Positions 51,201-57,200 of a stretch of DNA of 64,000 bases are shown here, piece after piece. This DNA is from Rhyzopertha dominica (lineage: Eukaryota; Arthropoda; Insecta; Coleoptera; Bostrichidae), in assembly GCA_025024175.1 (NCBI GenBank), contig QCXZ01000045.1:3350649-3414648 (forward strand). Reading direction: 5' to 3'. The translations under genes were made by a program, and so were the position numbers. The notes beneath the pieces were generated by a model. The model did not search any database and was not told the origin of the DNA. It worked only from the letters and a program-made list of their open reading frames with translations. Within the stretch, counting starts at the first letter, position 1. Every line of letters begins with the position of its first letter.

Positions 51201-54200
51201 AAGAAAGCCGCTTGGCGGTTGAAATGCTGGCATTTGGCTTTGCCAAAAATATAAATTGGAAGCAGGATCAAAAACTAGTGTTTTATTATTTGATAACTTC
51301 TAAAAAACTCTGCTATTCATTGTGTGTAATTATATTGATTATCGATTAAATTGGTAGAGTTCAGATAGGTCAGGAACTACTTCAACTGTGCTCTGATGAT
51401 AGGGATAGGATAGATGAGCGAGGCCTCTACATGCATTATAGGCATCCTGTCTAGTGCAAACAACACTAATCACCAGTTGAATATAACCCATATATGTGCT
51501 GCACACTAGGTATATAGTTTCACCATTGTTAAACACAAAACACAAATACAACTGGAAGCAATTTCTTACAATTAGTATTAAATTTTCCACATTAAGTTTG
51601 TATTTTTGTTTCGTTAATTGCTGCATGAGTTATATAGTTTTCACTGCTGAGTGGTTGTTCTGGAATTTTGCTCCGATAAACCAGACTTTTAAGTCCCTTA
51701 TCGAGCTATAAAGTGTATACAAAGTGGTGGAGTGCAAAGAGCTAACAAAGAAGCATAGAATTATAATACGGATGTCTTGGAGGACACTAGTGCAAGGAGG
51801 CCAAATAATCTTAAAATCATCCAAGAAAAGATATAGGTTATATCCTTTTGAGTCGAAAATCGCGTACCGCGTGCCAAATGTAAACAAACATAGTACCGAC
51901 AGAAAAGAAGGGATAATTATAACCAACTTCATTGGAGGCAACGTTACTGAAAGTATAGGCAACCAAACATACATCAAAGAACGAGCGGTAAACACGTCAC
52001 TGCAGGCGAGCTAAACGAATTGCATGGCCAACTTATATAATAGTAGAGAAGACGGTTTTTCGAGCACAGACAGAGACGGTAGCAGTGCCGACGAGGGTAA
52101 ACGAAAGAGAGAGGAGAGAAAGGAAGAACAGAATAGCACACAAATCTTCAAGAGAAGTAAAAAGATACAGAGAACACCTGTAAAAACACTAAAACCAAGA
52201 GAAAATAGAGAAGACAATATGGATGAAATTAAGGAGATGATGCAGGCTATGATGACTGAAGTCCAAGTGTTGAGAAAAGGGCAGGAAAGCTTTTGTCAAG
52301 AAGTGAGAATCTTACGTGAGCAAAACCAGAATATGATAGAGGAAATGAAACTGCTACGACAAAGGGTTGCACTGTTGGAGGCTAAGGAAATTGAGGACGA
52401 GAAAGAGAAGAGAAGAAAAAGGAAGAATAACATTCTGATTACAGGATTAGAAATACCTGACAAGGAGGAAAGTCAAGTAAAAGGGAAAATACAGGAGTTT
52501 CTTTTACAAAAAGTCGATGTCAAAGCTGAAATTACAAAGGCATATAAAGTTAAGGAGCAAATGTTTGTGGCACAATTGGAAAGTTTTGAGAAGAAGATGG
52601 AAATAATGAATAAAAAGAAGAAACTCAAAGAGCTGAAGTCTGGAGTTGTATTTATAAATGATGACCTAACCCAGCGTGAGAGAGGTATACAGAAGAAAAT
52701 AAGAGAGAGGGCAATGGTTGAAAGACAACAAAAGAGGAATGCAAAGGTCGGTTACATGAAACTAACTGTAAATGGTGTTATATGGAGGTGGAACAATGAA
52801 AGCGGTCAGTTGGAACAAAAAAACTAGATGGCAGGAAGGATAAGAAAACTATGGACAAAGACCAGGCAATGACAAGGGACACGAGTAGAGAAGATGGGTA
52901 CAGGGATACAACTATGAAAGTCAAAGGTAAAAAACAACAAAACGGAAAAGGTGAAATAGGATTAAGGTTGATAAAGGAAAATAATCTGGGGGTGGCAAAG
53001 CTATGCAAGGGATTTGGGCATATCAGACTGGGAACATGGAACGTGAGGGGGCTAAATTCAGAGGGTGCACTAAAAAATTTGGTCCTAGAAATAGATAAAG
53101 TAAATTTTGATGTAGTAGCTCTGCAGGAAACAAAGCAAATGGGAACAAATATTGTGGAACTAGGAGATTATATGTACTTCAATAGTGGAGGGTCAAATAG
53201 AATGTTGGGAACGGGCTTTATTGTAAACAAAAAACTGAAAACTGCGATAGTAGATTTTAAGCCAATTTCAGACAGAATGTGTTGCATGCGAATTAGGGGT
53301 CGGTATCAGAAAATTGTACTGATAAACATTCATGCACCAACCGAAGAGGCCAGTATAGACAGAAAAGAAGATTATTACAGCCACCTAGATGTAGTTTATG
53401 AGGGACTGGCAAAATATGATCTCAAAATCATACTGGGGGATGCTAATGCAAAAGTTGGGCAGGAAGAAATATACCGACCTACAATTGGCAAATACAGTAA
53501 GCACGAGGCTACAAATGAGAATGGACGATTATTAATTGACTTTGCGAAAGAGAAAGGGATGGTAATAAGGAGTACATACTTCCAGAAAAAAAATATACAT
53601 AAGGGTACATGGAGAGCACCTGATGGTTCATACGTTAATCAGATTGATCATGTATTGATTGAAAGGGACAAAGAAAAGTTTATTAAGGATATTAGGACAT
53701 ATAGAGGACCAGACGGAGATACTGACCATTTTTTGGTGGGTATAAAGCTGAAGCAGGAAATACCTGTGGAGAAGAACAATAAAAGGAAAACCAGACACAT
53801 TAAAAAACGCATTGTACTAAATGAAGAGGAAGACAGGGAGCAGTACAGGGTCAAATTGGAGGAAATCTTAAAGTGTATGCCAGAAATAAATGATGTTGAG
53901 GTTCTTTGGAAGGACATTATGAATAAGATCAGACATGCAGCAGAAATATGTCAAAAACTAGGGGACAGTAAATATAAGAATTGGTATGACCTAGAATGTG
54001 AAAGTGAGATAAAAAAAAGACAAGAAGGGAGACTTAGGATGTTGAAGACGGAAGCAACTGCAGACAAGGAAGCTTACATCGAGCAAAGGAAAAGGTGTAA
54101 AAAAATACTGCGGGAAAAGAAAAGAAGATATAACGAAAAATTCATATTAGAAATAGAAGAAAATTACAAAAACAGGGAAATAAGAAACCTTTACCAAGGA

Positions 54201-57200
54201 GTAAGAGATATAAGTGGTCAAAAAGTTAGTAGGCCAGTTTACTACAGAGATGATAGAGGAGATTTAGTGGGTGGAGAAAAAGAAATACTGACTGTGAGGA
54301 GAACCTACTTTGCCAAATTACTAAATGGAGGAGCTGATACAGAAAATGATGCAAGTACTAGTGAAGTCGAAAATATTTTGAATAAAGAGTTAGAACAAGA
54401 AGAAGAACCACCATCCTTTGAAGAGATAAAAGAAATAGTAAAGAACCTAAAGAATAATAAAACACCTGGGAATGATGAATTAGTAGCGGAATTATTTAAG
54501 TACGGGGGAGACGAGTTAATTAGAAAATTACACCTTTTGTTGCAAAATATATGGACAACAGAGAAGATGCCCAAAAGCTGGACTGAAGCGGTGTTACTAC
54601 CCATACATAAAAAGGGAGATAAGAGCGAGCTACATAATTATAGGGGTATAGCAATGCTAAACATAGCTTACAAGATCTTAGCAACATACATTAAAAATCG
54701 ACTTGTTATTGGCATAGAGAGGCAGATTGGGGAATATCAGTGTGGTTTCCGAAGGGGAAGGTCAGTTGTGGACCAGATTTTTTTACTAAGAGAAATACAA
54801 GCAGAAAGCTACGAATACAAGAAGGAGACGTTTGTGCTGTTTGTTGACTTCAAGCAGGCATATGATAGAATAAAAAGAAATGAACTTTTCAGAGCATTGA
54901 AGCATATAGGAGTTAACAGCAAGTTGTTACGAATTATAAGGATGACTCTGAGTGAGAGTAGTAATAGGGTAAAAGTAAATGGTAAACTTACAGAAAATTT
55001 CACTGTTCAGGAAGGGTTAAGACAAGGAGACCCACTATCATGTGTACTGTTTAATTGTGCACTTGAGTATGTAATTAGGAAAGCTAAATTAAACACAACT
55101 GGACTAGTCTATGATAAGAAACATCAGTGTCTTGCATTCGCAGATGATCTGGTTCTGTTGACAAGAACGAAAGGGGAACTACAGGCAGTAATAAGTAGAT
55201 TGGAACATGCTGCGTTAGGAATTGGGCTAGAGATAAATGAAAGTAAGACAAACTACATGACATGGACTGACAAGGAATATAACAATCAGAACACTTTGAA
55301 AGTAACATCGGTGAAAGGAAAAGAATATGTGTTTAAGGAAACAGATTGCTGTGTATACTTAGGAACGGAATTCCGCAGAGCACCTGGCATGCAGGGTGAA
55401 ATACAGAGAAGATTGATGATGGGTAACCGAAGCATTTGTGCACTTAGACCAATACTCAATAGCAGAAATTCATCAAGAAAATTAAAGAAGCAACTATATA
55501 AGACTATAATCAGACCGGTAGTGTTGTATGGAAGTGAAGTGTGGACATTGGGGAAAGCAGATCAGAATGCATTACAAATATGGGAAAGGAAGATACTACG
55601 TAAAATTTATGGTGGAAAAACAGTGGCAGGTGTGTGGCAAAGACGAACTAACAAAGAACTAGAACAGCTATATGGAGAGGCAAACATTGTGCAAGTAGTA
55701 AAGGGCAACAGAATGAGATGGATGGGACATGTCACGAGAATGAATCAAGACAGGCTGCCGAGAAAAATATTGGAAAGAAGTTTGGGTGCAAGAAAGAGGC
55801 GTGGAAGACCAAGGGCGAGGTGGCAGGAAGAAGTGAAGAAGGATATGAGAGAGGCTGGCATAACGGACTGGAGAGAGAAAACTAAGGACAAGAAGGGTTG
55901 GAGAAGGACAGTGAACCAAGCCATGGGCCTACTAGGCCCGGAGTGCTAATATATATATATAATTGCTGCATGCCTAAAAACAAAGGTGAATTCAATATTA
56001 TCTTCAGAACATTATTATTTCAACAATGAAATCATGCTTTTGCCTTCTAAACTATTTGACAAAAGGTAAAAGCATATTTAACCATTAATGTTTATCAGGT
56101 TTTTTTTTGGTTGGTCTGATGTTCAGCATCAATGTGATAGTATTTAGATGAAAGCATCCTCGGTCAGTTCTCCCCTTTCTTTTAATCCCTTTGAATAAAC
56201 AAAACCTCTTATTGGTGAGGTTATCAATAATTACAAAGAACATCCACAAACCCACTCTTTGTTAACAAGGAAGGTTATGTATATTTCTACTTTTTGCTTT
56301 TTGGACATTTAATTATTCATAACACATAATTTGTCATATATTTTCGATGGTGGTTGTAATTTCACTTTATGGATCGTCCTAATTAATTTGTCCTTAATAT
56401 AATATGAGCATAAATTTCGGTTAATAGTTGAAATCATATAACATATACATATATTATAGGGATCAAGGAAGAATAGGATAAGATGATAAAATAGAAAAAA
56501 ACAATATACAATATAGATGCACCTCAAAATGACAAGCTAGCATTTTCTATTAACTTCTGAGCATGCAATATTCAATATTGCTTAAATATTTGATCATATC
56601 ATTTTCTGACATTCTGTATATATGTAGTTTTATTGCACAGGGTGTGAGTGGTGACATTCTTCTGTAGCTTTGTTATTGAGTTTTACAAATAAAAGTACCA
56701 AAACAAACTATCTTATTTTTAAGGCTCTATTACCTAAAAATATTTTCTGCTGCACCACATACATTTATTTTAATATTGTATTTTTGCATTCCTTGTTGAA
56801 ATTGAAAGGTACTTTATTAAGCGTATGTATTGCCTACAGTAGGTCGTTTCGGCATTATTTGGTGTTTTTTTTTATTGACATGCAGCACATTAAAATGAAA
56901 TAATTATTGAAATAAAAAAATGTTTTTAATTTACCATGTTTTTTTAAATGAGACTAAAAAGTATAAAATAATTTCTCCTTGCCCCATACAGATTTATAAC
57001 CCCATATTGTTTTTTTTTAATTTTTTAATGTGTATGGAAATACTAGTAAGATTTGAGACAAAAAAGTTGGGCCGCTTATTCATGCATTAGTTATTCATTG
57101 TGTGCACTCCAAGTTTTTTATTTTAAAGTTTGTAATTTAGTATTTTTACAGCTATAAATAATTATAATCACGAATTTTCTGGTCTATCTGTATGGGGTTA

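Larger units (their letters stand above)
49684..51283 (+). mobile_element. Penelope-like retroelement C with inverted terminal regions
   Basis: Terminal segments 49684-49915 and about 50995-51283 are inverted copies (for example GGCAAAGCCAAATGCCA and TTTTGATCCTRCTTCC). Between them is a broken RT-endonuclease gene on the plus strand. Hammerhead-like folds lie in both arms. In 4E-T intron 3, immediately left of the full-length LINE. Confidence 0.85.
51628..55960 (+). mobile_element. Full-length non-LTR retrotransposon (RTE-like), two intact ORFs
   Basis: 4333 bp bounded by a perfect 12 bp target-site duplication (51616-51627 and 55961-55972). 5' UTR about 400 bp, ORF1 52024-52827, ORF2 52851-55949, and practically no 3' UTR: the ORF2 stop is followed by an (AT)n tail of about 11 bases. 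A 3' microsatellite directly after the stop is typical of RTE-related clades; clade assignment otherwise unsure. No frameshift or stop in either ORF, so the insertion is recent and may be active. Same strand as 4E-T, in intron 3. Confidence 0.92.

Noticed and set aside
52011..52217. Antisense open frames within the LINE ORFs
   Set aside because: Shadows of the purine-rich ORF1/ORF2 coding strand.
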